Positions 1 to 9,666 of a stretch of DNA of 64,000 bases are shown in pieces; the stretch's first letter is position 1, and every line of letters starts with the position of its first letter. This DNA comes from Paracoccus sp. (in: a-proteobacteria) (GTDB lineage Bacteria > Pseudomonadota > Alphaproteobacteria > Rhodobacterales > Rhodobacteraceae): contig NZ_JAUNTO010000008.1 of NCBI RefSeq assembly GCF_030538655.1, positions 1 to 64,000 of the forward strand. Direction: 5' to 3'. The notes below the pieces were generated by a model, which was given only the letters and a program-made list of their open reading frames with translations, was not told the origin of the DNA and ran no database searches. The translations under genes were made by a program, and so were the position numbers.

Positions 1-100
1 ATCTTGAATCAGAACTCGAATGACAAGGGAATCCTTAAATGAAGACGCCGTCTAGAGTCAGGACCCATATCCCCGCCCGTTGCCGGGCGAGGTCATCGCG

Positions 101-2113
101 TCAGAAGTTGCGGGTCAGTGTCAGCGACACATTGCGCCCCGGCGCGGGGCCGGTCTGATACGTCGCGGGGACGTATTCGCGGTTCAGGATGTTGTCGATG
201 GCAAGGCCGAATTCGGTGCCCTGCGCGACGCCGGATTGCGGCGACCAGACGGCAAAAACGTCATGCACGCCATAGCCTGCGCGGCGCGTGCCATCCGGCT
301 TGTCGCGACCTGCCGCCAGCGTGCTGCGCAGCCCAAGCCGCCACTCGTCCGAGGGCCGCCATGTCGCCGACAGGGCCAGCCGGTTGTTGGGCAGCGTGTC
401 CAGCGTGTTGCCGTCCTGATCGTGGCCATTGACCACCGAGACCGCCGCACCCAATTGCCATGCGGTGTTCGACCAGACCGCCTCAACCTCGCCGCCGCGC
501 AGATAGGCGCGGTCGATATTGGTATAAGAGGGCGTCGGCGGGGGCGCGTTGGTGCGCACGATCATGTCGTCGATATGGTTGCGAAACAGGGTCAGCTTGA
601 CCCGCGCCTGATCATCGGCGCTGAACAGCCCGTCCTTGCGATAGCTGACGCCCAGTTCAAGGTTCTTGCCCCGTTCGGCCTTTAGATCGGGCGATGCCGC
701 GCCGCCGCGAAAACTGTCATACAGCTCATCGACATTGGGCAGGCGGCTGACCTTGGCGGCCGAACCAAAGACCGACCAATTGTCGGTCAGGTCATACATG
801 ACCGAAATCTGCGGCTCGGCGGCGGTGTTGCGGACGTCTTCGTCTGTTACCGTCACGCTGTCGCGGGGCGAGGTGTTTTGTCGGGTCCACCGCAGCCCGG
901 TGTTGATCGTCAGCCGGTCGCGGCTGAGTTCCGACCAGGCAAAGACCGCCGTATGCCGTGTCACTGCCTCGGGGTGGGATGCGGAAAAGGCGGTGCTGGT
1001 GCGATCCTGATATGAGGTCTCGGCCCCGATCGTGACGAAATGCGACCAGCCGCCAGCCGAAACATCCGCGACGTTCTGTGCCCGCAACTTCCACAGCCCG
1101 TAATCGCGCCGCCCCAGCAGGCTGTCCATGATCGGCTCATCCGGGTTCGACCCTTGGCGTATGTCCTTGATCGTGTTGGTGTAGGACAGCGTGACCGTGC
1201 TGTCGATCAGCGGGTTTTCGGGGTTATAGCCCCAGACCAGCCGCGCCGTCTGGTCACGGGTCAGGATGTCGCCCACACCCCAGCCGGTAAAGCCGGGAAA
1301 AAGACCGACCTGCGCGCCCTCTAGCTGGTTGAAATCCTGATCGTCACCACGCGCCTCAAGATGCAGATAAGACCCTTCGATGTAATGATCGCCGAACCGC
1401 TGCCGTGCCTTCAGCAACAGATTGGGCGCGTCTGAATTGGACCGGATCATCACATCGCCATCGGGATCTTTGGTGTCGCCCAGATGGCGATAGGCCAGCC
1501 CGGCCACCGCCTCGAAATCGGCGGTCGGGCGCCAGCCCCACAGCGCGCTGGCGAATGCGGTGTCGGGGTTCGAACCATAGCGCAACCGCAGCCGCCCGCC
1601 CTGCGTCGCGCCCTCGGCGATCAGGTCGCCCGCGCTGACGGTTTCCATCGCGATCACCCCGCCAAGCGCCCCCGCGCCATAGAGCGTAGACGACCCCGGC
1701 CCGCGCAGCACCTCGATCCGCGTCAGGAAATCGGGTTCGACGAACAGCGATCCCTGCCGGTAGGATTCGTAGTATTTCCTCTCGCCGTCGATCAGTTGCA
1801 CGATGCCTGCCTCGGATGCCGCCGTGCCGGATGAGCCAAAGCCGCGGATGTTGAAACCCTGCCCGAAAAAGCTGCTTGAGCCGACCCCCGCCACACCTGG
1901 CACCTGTGTCAGCGCCTGACCGATGGTGCCCGGCGCGGTATCGTCCAGTTCCTGCTGTCCCACTACGCTGACCGATTGCGGCACGTCGGACGCGACCTTT
2001 TCCGTTCCTGCCCGCAGGATGATCGGGTCCAGAACCGTTGGTCGTTCCTGCGCCAGTGTGCCCGCAGGGATCGCCCCCAGAATAAACGGAATAAGTGTCA
2101 GTCTTTTGCGCAT
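101..2113 (-). CDS. hmuR: TonB-dependent haem/haemoprotein receptor
   Basis: Outer-membrane beta-barrel receptor of 670 aa that would take up haem using TonB energy. Residues 1-21 form a signal peptide, followed by a TonB-box-like DPIILRAG, a plug domain with GFNIRGFG and LRGPGSSTLYG, a long barrel and a terminal Phe (LTLTRNF). The ATG at 2113 is chosen because it opens directly on the signal peptide; the frame runs on upstream without meaning. It is divergent from hmuSTUV across about 140 bp, which supports haem as substrate. Oddity: the FRAP/NPDL region of classical haem receptors reads SRLP...SPDL with no His between. Family certain, haem specificity inferred from context. Confidence 0.88.
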   Translation of the reverse strand: MRKRLTLIPFILGAIPAGTLAQERPTVLDPIILRAGTEKVASDVPQSVSVVGQQELDDTAPGTIGQALTQVPGVAGVGSSSFFGQGFNIRGFGSSGTAASEAGIVQLIDGERKYYESYRQGSLFVEPDFLTRIEVLRGPGSSTLYGAGALGGVIAMETVSAGDLIAEGATQGGRLRLRYGSNPDTAFASALWGWRPTADFEAVAGLAYRHLGDTKDPDGDVMIRSNSDAPNLLLKARQRFGDHYIEGSYLHLEARGDDQDFNQLEGAQVGLFPGFTGWGVGDILTRDQTARLVWGYNPENPLIDSTVTLSYTNTIKDIRQGSNPDEPIMDSLLGRRDYGLWKLRAQNVADVSAGGWSHFVTIGAETSYQDRTSTAFSASHPEAVTRHTAVFAWSELSRDRLTINTGLRWTRQNTSPRDSVTVTDEDVRNTAAEPQISVMYDLTDNWSVFGSAAKVSRLPNVDELYDSFRGGAASPDLKAERGKNLELGVSYRKDGLFSADDQARVKLTLFRNHIDDMIVRTNAPPPTPSYTNIDRAYLRGGEVEAVWSNTAWQLGAAVSVVNGHDQDGNTLDTLPNNRLALSATWRPSDEWRLGLRSTLAAGRDKPDGTRRAGYGVHDVFAVWSPQSGVAQGTEFGLAIDNILNREYVPATYQTGPAPGRNVSLTLTRNF

Positions 2114-2254
2114 GTGCCGCTGTTCCCTGTTGTTTATTGGAATGATCCGGCTGGCTTGGGCTGGCGGCTTGCGTTGGCTAGCTTTCCTTACTAAACAAGT
2201 CAAGAACTGCGTCCAGCCGCTTTGCCAGATGCCCGCACTTGCAAAAGGCTGATC

Positions 2255-3283
2255 ATGAATGACCTGACCCCCGCGCGGCTGCGCGATCTGAAACGTGAAT
2301 CCACCCTGCGCCCTTTTGATCTGGCCGCGCAGCTTGGTCTGTCCGAGGCCGCGCTGATCGAGGCGGAACTGGGCCATGACGCCATCCGCATCGACGTGAC
2401 GCCGGGGCGGCTGATCCCCGCCGTGCAGGCCTTGGGCGAAGTGATGGCGCTGACCCGCAACCGATCCTGCGTGATCGAGAAGCTGGGCACCTACAATAAT
2501 TTCCACGACGGCGATCATGCGGCGATGGTGCTTGACCCTGAAATCGACCTGCGCATCTTTCCGCGCCACTGGGTCCATGCCTATGCCATCGAGGCCGAGG
2601 GCAAGAACGGCCCGCGCCGTTCCGTGCAGGTGTTTGATGCCGCCGGCGATGCGGTTCACAAGGTGCATCTGCGTGCGGGGTCTAACCTTGCGGCATGGGA
2701 TGCGCTGCGCCGCGATCTGGCCCTGCCGGATCAGGCCGGGCTGTCGGATTTCGCCCCGCGCCCCCCGGTCGAGGGGCCGCGCATCGACCCGGCCCGCGCC
2801 GATACGCTGCGCAGCGAATGGGCCGGGATGACCGACACGCATCAGTTCAATACGCTGGTGCGGCGGCTGAAGATGAATCGGCTGGGCGCCTATCATCTGG
2901 TCGGTGCGCCCTTTGTGCGGCGGCTGGATGTGGCGGCGAATGATGCGCTGTTCACCGCGCTGCAAGCGCAGGGCCTGACGGCAATGCTGTTCGTCGGCAA
3001 TATGGGCTGTATCGAGATCCACTCGGGCCGGTTCGAAAACCTGAAACCGATGGGGCCGTGGCTGAACGTCATGGATGACCGCTTCAACCTGCATCTGCGC
3101 GCCGATCATGTGGCCGAGATCTGGCAGGTGGAAAAGCCGACGAAACGCGGGCCTGCGATCTCGGTCGAGGCTTTCGACGAACATGGCGCGCTGATCTATC
3201 AGTGTTTCGGGATGCGTGCGGAAAAGGGCGGCGATCCGCAGGCTTGGGCCGATCTGGTGAACGGTCTGCCGGGGGCGGCATGA
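2255..3283 (+). CDS. hmuS: Haemin-degrading/haem-trafficking factor HmuS
   Basis: Cytoplasmic HemS/HmuS-family protein of 342 aa that binds imported haem and helps its breakdown or transfer. Two homologous halves (about residues 1-165 and 175-340) are typical of the family; YNNFHDGDHA and FPRHWVHAYAIE lie in the first, and GNMGCIEIHSGRFENLKPMG in the second. The start at 2255 is preceded by AAAGG; an in-frame ATG at 2222 would add 11 residues without family support. First gene of a haem operon: hmuT begins inside its stop codon. The 141-bp divergent region upstream must hold the promoters, but I could not assign a Fur, Irr or RirA site. Confidence 0.92.
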   Translation: MNDLTPARLRDLKRESTLRPFDLAAQLGLSEAALIEAELGHDAIRIDVTPGRLIPAVQALGEVMALTRNRSCVIEKLGTYNNFHDGDHAAMVLDPEIDLRIFPRHWVHAYAIEAEGKNGPRRSVQVFDAAGDAVHKVHLRAGSNLAAWDALRRDLALPDQAGLSDFAPRPPVEGPRIDPARADTLRSEWAGMTDTHQFNTLVRRLKMNRLGAYHLVGAPFVRRLDVAANDALFTALQAQGLTAMLFVGNMGCIEIHSGRFENLKPMGPWLNVMDDRFNLHLRADHVAEIWQVEKPTKRGPAISVEAFDEHGALIYQCFGMRAEKGGDPQAWADLVNGLPGAA

Positions 3284-4158
3284 TGCGACGCCTTGCGCTT
3301 GGCGCATGTGCTGCGCTGTTTGCCATGCCTGCACTGGCCGATGGCCCGCAGGCGCACCCGGATGCGCGGCGTATTCTGGCGGTCGGCGGCACGGTGACGG
3401 AAATCATCTATGCCATCGGTGAACAGGACCGGCTGATCGCGCGGGACAGTTCCTCGGTCTATCCGGCCAAGGCGCTGGATTTGCCCGATGTCGGCTATAT
3501 GCGCCGCCTGTCGGCCGAAAACGTGCTGTCGCTGCGCCCCGACCTGATCCTGGCCGAAGAGGGCGCAGGCCCGCCCGAGGCGGTGGCCCTGCTGCAATCA
3601 TCTGGCATCGCGTTCGAAACCATCCCCGACGCGGCAGACGCCGCAGGGATCGAGGCGCGGATCACCGCCGTGGCGCAGGCTTTGGGTGAAGAAAGCGCGG
3701 TCGAACCCTATCTGGACGAGTTGCGCGCCGATCTGGGCCAGCTTGAGGCGCTGAATGCCAATGTGACGCCCCGCCGGGTTTTGTTCATCCTGTCGCTGCA
3801 AGGCGGGCGGGTGCTGGCATCCGGCACCGATACGGCGGCGGATGCGATGATCCGGCTGGCGGGGGCGGAAAACGCGGTGACGGGGTTTTCCGGTTACAAA
3901 CCCCTGACGGACGAGGCGATCATGGCCGCCGCCCCCGATCTGATCCTGATGATGCACCGTGATCCGATCAGTGACAGTGACCCGATCCTGCAAGAGCCGG
4001 GCGATGCGCAAATCTGGTCCATGCCCGCCATCGCCGCGACTCCGGCGGGGCAGAACCACGCGATTTTGCGGATGAACGCGCAATATCTGCTGGGCTTTGG
4101 CCCGCGTGCGGGCAAGGCCGGGCTGGACCTGCACCGCGCGATCTATGGGGGCGCGTGA
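3280..4158 (+). CDS. hmuT: Haem ABC transporter, periplasmic binding protein
   Basis: Class III (BtuF/HmuT type) solute-binding protein of 292 aa that carries haem to the HmuUV permease. A signal peptide (MMRRLALGACAALFAMPALA) precedes the mature protein; GGTVTEIIYAIG and DSSSVYPAKALDLPDVGYMR match the N-terminal lobe of HmuT proteins. The ATG at 3280 overlaps the hmuS stop (ATGA), which suggests translational coupling. The frame extends upstream to 3202, but that would bury the signal peptide. Confidence 0.92.
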   Translation: MMRRLALGACAALFAMPALADGPQAHPDARRILAVGGTVTEIIYAIGEQDRLIARDSSSVYPAKALDLPDVGYMRRLSAENVLSLRPDLILAEEGAGPPEAVALLQSSGIAFETIPDAADAAGIEARITAVAQALGEESAVEPYLDELRADLGQLEALNANVTPRRVLFILSLQGGRVLASGTDTAADAMIRLAGAENAVTGFSGYKPLTDEAIMAAAPDLILMMHRDPISDSDPILQEPGDAQIWSMPAIAATPAGQNHAILRMNAQYLLGFGPRAGKAGLDLHRAIYGGA

Positions 4159-5222
4159 TGGTGGCGATGACGGCTGTCCCGCTGACAGGCGACCGCCGCA
4201 GACGCGGGCAGGTGGTGGCCGCGGCTCTGGCGGTGCTGACGCTGATCGTTGCGGTGCTGTCGATGGGGCATGGCGCCTCGGGCGTGTCGGCCATCGGCGT
4301 GCTGGGCGACTGGCTGGCGGGGCGGGACATCGCGCAGGCCGACCGTATCATCGTGCTGGACATCCGCCTGCCGCGCCTGCTGACCGGGCTGCTGGTCGGC
4401 GCATCTCTGGCGGTGGCGGGGGCAGTGATGCAGGGGCTGTTCCGCAACCCGCTGGCCGATCCGGGCCTGCTGGGTGTCAGCGCAGGCGCGGGGCTGGGCG
4501 CGATTGCCGCCATCGTGCTGGGCGGTTTGCTGCCCGCTGCCGTGACAGCGTGGACCGGCTGGTATCTGGTGCCGCTGGCGGCCTTTGGCGGCGGCTGGAT
4601 CACGATGCTGGTGCTTTACGCCATCGCCACGCGGCAGGGGCGCACCTCGATCGCGACCATGCTGCTGGCCGGGATTGCGATTTCCGCCATGGTCGGCGCG
4701 GTGTCCGGGCTGATCGTCTATTACGCCAATGACGCACAACTGCGCGACCTGACCTTTTGGGGCATGGGATCGCTGGCCGGGTCAAGCTGGGTCAAGCTGG
4801 CCGCCGCCGGGCCGGTCATGGCGCTGGCGCTGATCGCCGCGCCCTTCCTGGCCCGCGCCCTGAACGGTCTGGCCTTGGGCGAGGCTGCCGCCGCCCATGT
4901 CGGCATCCGTGTGCAGCGCGCCAAGACCGCCGCCATGCTGACCTCGGCGGGGGCAGTCGGCGCGGCGGTCGCCATCTCGGGCGGCATCGGCTTTGTCGGC
5001 ATCGTCGTGCCGCATCTGCTGCGGTTGATCTGCGGCCCGGATCACCGCTGGCTGCTGGTCAATTCGGCGCTGCTGGGGGCTTGCGTGCTGGTGCTGGCCG
5101 ATATGGTCAGCCGCACCATCATCGCCCCCGCCGAACTGCCCATCGGCATCATCACCGCCATGATGGGCGGGCCGTTCTTTACCTGGGTGTTGTTGTCGAA
5201 CCGAAGGATTCTGGACGCATGA
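4158..5222 (+). CDS. hmuU: Haem ABC transporter permease
   Basis: FecCD/BtuC-type inner-membrane permease of 354 aa. It shows the family segment AGAVMQGLFRNPLADPGLLG followed by GAGLGA, many hydrophobic helices, and a C-terminal GFVGIVVPHLLRL loop expected to touch the ATPase. The ATG at 4158 overlaps the hmuT stop; a GTG at 4155 is an equally close alternative. It is followed by hmuV with a 4-bp overlap, so the three transporter genes should be made together. Confidence 0.93.
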   Translation: MVAMTAVPLTGDRRRRGQVVAAALAVLTLIVAVLSMGHGASGVSAIGVLGDWLAGRDIAQADRIIVLDIRLPRLLTGLLVGASLAVAGAVMQGLFRNPLADPGLLGVSAGAGLGAIAAIVLGGLLPAAVTAWTGWYLVPLAAFGGGWITMLVLYAIATRQGRTSIATMLLAGIAISAMVGAVSGLIVYYANDAQLRDLTFWGMGSLAGSSWVKLAAAGPVMALALIAAPFLARALNGLALGEAAAAHVGIRVQRAKTAAMLTSAGAVGAAVAISGGIGFVGIVVPHLLRLICGPDHRWLLVNSALLGACVLVLADMVSRTIIAPAELPIGIITAMMGGPFFTWVLLSNRRILDA

Positions 5223-6010
5223 GCCTGACCGCCGCCGACATCACCGTGAAACTTGGGCCGCGCCCGGTGCTGCGCGGGGTCAGCCTGACCGCGCAGCCGA
5301 GTCGCCTGACCGCGATCATCGGGCCGAACGGTTCGGGCAAGACGACACTTTTGCGCGCGCTGACCGCCGAGCTGCGCCCGGTATCCGGGCGGATCACGCT
5401 GAACGGCGCGGATATGACCGGCCTGCCGCCCGATGTGCTGGCCCTGCGCCGCGCCGTTCTGCCACAGCACAGCGCGCTGTCCTTTCCCTTCACCGCAGCC
5501 GAGATCATCCGCATCGGCCTGACCGCGCAGCCACAGGCACAGGGTGCGGCAGATGCGCTGATCGGTGCCGCGCTGGCGCAGGTCGGCCTGCCCGATTACG
5601 GCGGACGGCTGTATCAGGAAATGTCAGGAGGCGAGCAGCAGCGCGTGCAACTGGCCCGCGCCTTGGTGCAGGTCTGGCACCCCGTGGGCGAGGACGGCCC
5701 GCGCTGGTTGTTGTTGGACGAACCCGTCAGCAGTCTGGACATTGCCCATCAACTGGCAGTCATGCGGCTGGCCGCCGGTTACGCCCGGCGTGGTGGCGGC
5801 GTGATCGCGGTGATGCACGACCTGAACCTGACCGCCATGTTCGCCGATCACGTCCTGCTGATGCAAAACGGCTGCGCTTTGGCCGAAGGCCCGCCCGACG
5901 AGGTGCTGACCGACGCCTTGCTGACCTGCGCCTATAACTGCCCGCTGCGCACCCGCTGCGCGCCGTCAACGGGCGCGTGGCTGTTGCCGCAGGGGGCGAT
6001 GGCAGAGTAG
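5219..6010 (+). CDS. hmuV: Haem ABC transporter ATP-binding protein
   Basis: Single-domain ABC ATPase of 263 aa that powers HmuU. Walker A is GPNGSGKTT, the signature is MSGGEQQR, Walker B is WLLLDEP and the switch His is in VMHDLN. The start at 5219 overlaps the hmuU stop (ATGA). It is the last gene of the haem operon; no gene follows for about 1.2 kb and no clear terminator was seen. Confidence 0.93.
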   Translation: MSLTAADITVKLGPRPVLRGVSLTAQPSRLTAIIGPNGSGKTTLLRALTAELRPVSGRITLNGADMTGLPPDVLALRRAVLPQHSALSFPFTAAEIIRIGLTAQPQAQGAADALIGAALAQVGLPDYGGRLYQEMSGGEQQRVQLARALVQVWHPVGEDGPRWLLLDEPVSSLDIAHQLAVMRLAAGYARRGGGVIAVMHDLNLTAMFADHVLLMQNGCALAEGPPDEVLTDALLTCAYNCPLRTRCAPSTGAWLLPQGAMAE

Positions 6011-7197
6011 CGCGTTGGTCGTCCCCATGCCGGGGCGGGGGCGGGTGCTGGTGGAAAACCCCGGAAATGTGGTGAAAAACGGCAGACGGCGGGGCGACCG
6101 TGACAGATGTTGGCCGGTGCCCGTTTGCTTTATAAAAACGGGCCGAGCTTGGGGGGCCGAGGCAAGATAACCGGTCGGTGGCCCTGCGAGGTGAACAGCT
6201 GCAGGGCAATGGAGAGGTGCCGATCATATCGACGAGGATGTGCGGCAGTGCGCGTCTTGGCCATCAGGCCAGACTCTTTTGCGTATTCAGTCCTGCACTT
6301 GACCGGGCAAAGCACCTTGTGACCGATGGAGCGGGTTTCCTAGCAGCCAAGCGTATCGACGGTCGGGCCAAGGGCGAGGTCGGGGCGGGTAATCCAGTCA
6401 TCAGTTATGCAGGCTGTCGTCTGTGGTCGTGACGGCCTCTTGCGCGTGATACCCCGCATGCGGGGCCTGCGTGAGTCAGGGCGTAGCAGCCGGATTGACG
6501 ATAAGGTGGAAACGGACGGGTATTCTGCCGGTCCCGATTTGTGTCGGCTGGAATGTTTGTGATGCAACGAAATGGCGGAATTTAGGGTTAATTTTCCTTA
6601 ATGGAGCAATCGACATTTTGAGTTTCTGCGCATGGAAATTTTTGATGAAAACTTTATACAACATATCGCGTCATTACCGTTATAAGTGCCGCTTTCTGGG
6701 ATGAATATTTTGGGGCGTAAAGATGTCGGGCATCCCCGCTGGAATTAGCTGCGTCAGTAGGTGCGCGCAGGGCTGATTTGTGGCATATATTCTGCATCGG
6801 AAAATTTCTTCCGTATTTGATTGTGTTATCTCTGATTCTTTAGGGAATCATGGCCTTGTGTCACCCCATAGCTCTTTCCTGTCGCGGGCCGAACAGGTTG
6901 GTGGACGTGATGGCGGCACTCATATCCATGCGTGATTTGGGCCGTGGCCGCAATCAATGTATTCGATAGGCTTGCCATCACAGCCATACAGCCATACAGC
7001 CATGAGCCAACGGCCAACTTCCCGGCGGCGGGGGTAATCATCATTCCTTGGCTGCGTTATCGGGTTTCTGCGCCTGTCATGCATGGGAACATGCTCATCA
7101 CTTTTGATGGAAAACCCTTATTCAAGAATATTCAGGCGGCGCTACAAACATTTGGCGGACAGATCCTGCCCTGCAAAAGAAGCCTGCATCTGCGCAT
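6011..7197. other. Gene-poor intergenic region
   Basis: About 1.19 kb with no ORF that looks like a conserved protein. Bases 6560-6860 are visibly richer in A+T than the flanks. A short minus-strand frame near 6180-6270 (KTRTAAHPRRYDRHLSIALQLF) faintly recalls the N-terminus of a TetR regulator but stops soon after, so it could be a relic. Three copies of ACAGCCAT lie in tandem at 6980-7003. The region separates the haem operon from the end of the carnitine operon. Confidence 0.5.
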
Positions 7198-8067
7198 TCA
7201 TCTTGCCCCAAACTCCGCAATCCCCGCAATAATTGCCTGAAAGCTGCGCCTTGCACGGTCGCTGGTGCGGCGGGCGCGCAGGTAGCCGTGGGGCAGTTGC
7301 AGTTCATTACGCCAATCCGCAACCACCCCTGCGTCGCGCAGGCGTGCGGCGTAATCACGGCCATCGTCGCGCAACGGGTCAACGTCGGCGGTTACGATCA
7401 GTGCAGGCGGCAGGCTGCGCAGATCATATGCCATCAAGGGCCGGGCCAGCGGATCGACAGGGCCGTCACCATGCGCCGCCCGCTGATAGGTGGCCAGATC
7501 GGCCGTGCGCAACATCGGTGCCTGAGCATTGTCCTGATAGGACGGTGCAGTCCCGTCTCCGCCCAGTCCGGGATAGATCAGCACCTGTGCCAGCGGCGCG
7601 CGTGGCGGCCGGGACAGGCACAGCGATGCCGCCAGCCCGCCCCCCGCGCTGTCACCGACGACGATTCCCGGTCGATCCAGCGCCCGCCAGACAGTGGCCA
7701 CATCGTCAAAGGCATCACGCCAGCGGTGTTCAGGGGCGAGCCGATAGCCCACCGCGACCACCTGCATATGTGCTGCATCAGCGATTTCGGCGCAAATGTC
7801 ATCATGGCTGTCAAGGCCGCCGACCACCAGCCCGCCTCCGTGCAGATACAGCACAAAGCAAGGTGTTGGATCACCATAGACCCGGCACGGAATACCGCCG
7901 ATCTGCCGGTCCGTCACTGCCAGCCCCTCGGGTCGCGGAGCGCGGAAGGCGGCACACATGGCATCATAAAAACGGCGATTATCGGCGGCGCTGACTCCGT
8001 TGGCCTCGGGTGGATAGGCGGCCTCGGTCGCGGCGATGAAGGCCAGAACTTGCGGGTCGCGGATCAT
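7198..8067 (-). CDS. HSL-family alpha/beta hydrolase (possible acylcarnitine esterase)
   Basis: Alpha/beta-hydrolase fold-3 protein of 289 aa of the hormone-sensitive-lipase group. The oxyanion motif HGGG is at 76-79 and the nucleophile elbow GDSAGG at 138-143 with Ser140; VDPLRDD and LPHGYL supply the expected Asp and His. There is no signal peptide, so it is cytoplasmic. The ATG overlaps the stop of the upstream ATPase gene (ATGA), making it the last gene of the carnitine operon. From context I infer that it could hydrolyse short-chain O-acylcarnitines to free carnitine; the sequence alone shows only an esterase. Confidence 0.85.
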   Translation of the reverse strand: MIRDPQVLAFIAATEAAYPPEANGVSAADNRRFYDAMCAAFRAPRPEGLAVTDRQIGGIPCRVYGDPTPCFVLYLHGGGLVVGGLDSHDDICAEIADAAHMQVVAVGYRLAPEHRWRDAFDDVATVWRALDRPGIVVGDSAGGGLAASLCLSRPPRAPLAQVLIYPGLGGDGTAPSYQDNAQAPMLRTADLATYQRAAHGDGPVDPLARPLMAYDLRSLPPALIVTADVDPLRDDGRDYAARLRDAGVVADWRNELQLPHGYLRARRTSDRARRSFQAIIAGIAEFGAR

Positions 8068-9662
8068 GCTGCGCCCGCCTTGATGCGGCGTGTCAGCCAG
8101 TCGGGATCTGGCTGCGGCACGGAATTCAGCAGCTGTTGCGTATAGGGATGACGCGGCGGGTCCAGCACATCGGCCAAGAGACCGCTGTCCATCACCTGCC
8201 CATGCTGCATGACCACCACTTCATCGGCAATCGCCCGGACAGTCGCGATGTCATGGGTGATGAACAGATAACCCACGCCGGTTTCATCCTGTATCCGTGA
8301 CAACAGGCGCAGGATACCTTGTGCCACAAGCTGATCCAGCGCCGACGTCACCTCGTCGCAGATGATGAATTCGGGTGCTGCGGCAAGGGCGCGGGCGATG
8401 CCGATACGTTGTTTTTGCCCGCCCGATAATTCGCCCGGCAATCGGTGAAGAAAGCGGGCCGGGTCCAGTTCGATCTGTTCCATCAACTCGTGCAGACGGG
8501 CGGTCAGCGCCTTGCCCGACAGGCCGAGATAGAATTGCAAGGGGCGCGACAGAATCTTGCGGATGCTTTGGCGCGGGTTCAGGGCCGTGTCGGCCATCTG
8601 ATAAATCATCTGCACCGCGCGCAACTGATCGCGGCTGCGATCCGCCAGGCGCGGTGCCAGCGGCGTGCCGTTCAGCAGCACCTGACCCGTGCGTTGTGGC
8701 AACAGTCCGGTGATAACCCGTGCCGCCGTCGATTTGCCCGAACCGCTTTCGCCGACCACAGCAACCGTTGCACCACGCGGCACCGAGATACTGACATCCG
8801 ACAGAACGATACGATTGCCATAGGCGGCGCTGATGTCGGTCAGACGGATGACCGGCGCGTCCGCCTTGGGCAGCGCACGCGGGGGACGACGAAACTCGCG
8901 CACAGCCCAAAGGCTGCGGGTATAGTCTTGGGTCGGGGCGGTTATCATCTGGCGCACGTCCGCTTCTTCGACCTCGCGCCCATGGCGCATGACCTTGATG
9001 CGGTCGGCCATTTGCGCAACCACGGCCAGATCATGGGTGATATAAATCGCCGCCGTCCCGGTCTGACGCGCCGCCTGCCGGATTGCAGCCAGCACGCCGA
9101 TCTGGGTTGTTACGTCCAGCGCCGTTGTCGGCTCGTCAAAGATAATCAGATCGGGGCGGGTCGCCATCGCCATGGCAACCATCGCCCGCTGCAACTGCCC
9201 GCCCGAGACCTGATGCGGAAAGCGCAGGCCGAAATGATCCGGGTCAGGCAGATGCATCTGACGGTAAAGGTCGCGGGCAAAGGCTTCGGATTCGGCGCGG
9301 CTTGCGGTGCGGTGGATATGGGGGCCTTCACAGAACTGGTCGATCAGACGCCATGCGGGGTTAAAGCTGGCCGCCGCCGATTGTGCCACATAGGCGATGC
9401 GGCGGCGCATGGCACGGCGGCGGCGCATGGGCAGGGCCAGCAGATCGGTGCCGTCGAACACGACCTGCCCGCCTGTCACCCGCAGCCCCGGCGCGATATA
9501 GCCCATTGCCGCCAAGCCCAGCGTTGATTTACCGGCCCCGGATTCGCCAATAAGGCCAATAACCTGACCGCGATCCAGTGTCAGGTCAACGCTGTTCAGG
9601 ATGGGCGACCAGCCCTCGTCCGATTTGCCCTCGATCTTCAGGTCGCGGATATTCAGGAGCAT
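8064..9662 (-). CDS. Peptide-type ABC transporter, fused double ATP-binding protein (DppD-DppF)
   Basis: 532 aa with two ABC domains in one chain. The N-terminal half has GESGAGKST, VSGGQLQRAM and LIIFDEPTTALD; the C-terminal half has GESGSGKSTA, LSGGQKQRIGIARAL and FIICDEVTSALD. This fused form replaces separate DppD and DppF and energises the two permeases encoded just upstream. It starts 4 bp after the stop of the permease gene at 9667. Substrate is not given by the ATPase; the operon points to carnitine or its esters. Confidence 0.93.
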   Translation of the reverse strand: MLLNIRDLKIEGKSDEGWSPILNSVDLTLDRGQVIGLIGESGAGKSTLGLAAMGYIAPGLRVTGGQVVFDGTDLLALPMRRRRAMRRRIAYVAQSAAASFNPAWRLIDQFCEGPHIHRTASRAESEAFARDLYRQMHLPDPDHFGLRFPHQVSGGQLQRAMVAMAMATRPDLIIFDEPTTALDVTTQIGVLAAIRQAARQTGTAAIYITHDLAVVAQMADRIKVMRHGREVEEADVRQMITAPTQDYTRSLWAVREFRRPPRALPKADAPVIRLTDISAAYGNRIVLSDVSISVPRGATVAVVGESGSGKSTAARVITGLLPQRTGQVLLNGTPLAPRLADRSRDQLRAVQMIYQMADTALNPRQSIRKILSRPLQFYLGLSGKALTARLHELMEQIELDPARFLHRLPGELSGGQKQRIGIARALAAAPEFIICDEVTSALDQLVAQGILRLLSRIQDETGVGYLFITHDIATVRAIADEVVVMQHGQVMDSGLLADVLDPPRHPYTQQLLNSVPQPDPDWLTRRIKAGAA

Positions 9663-9666
9663 TGGC

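Noticed and set aside
6130..6270. Possible TetR-regulator remnant on the minus strand
   Set aside because: Only about 25 residues look TetR-like and no recognition helix or ligand domain follows; too little to call a pseudogene.
6980..7003. Three tandem copies of ACAGCCAT
   Set aside because: Short and isolated with no associated feature; probably a chance microrepeat.
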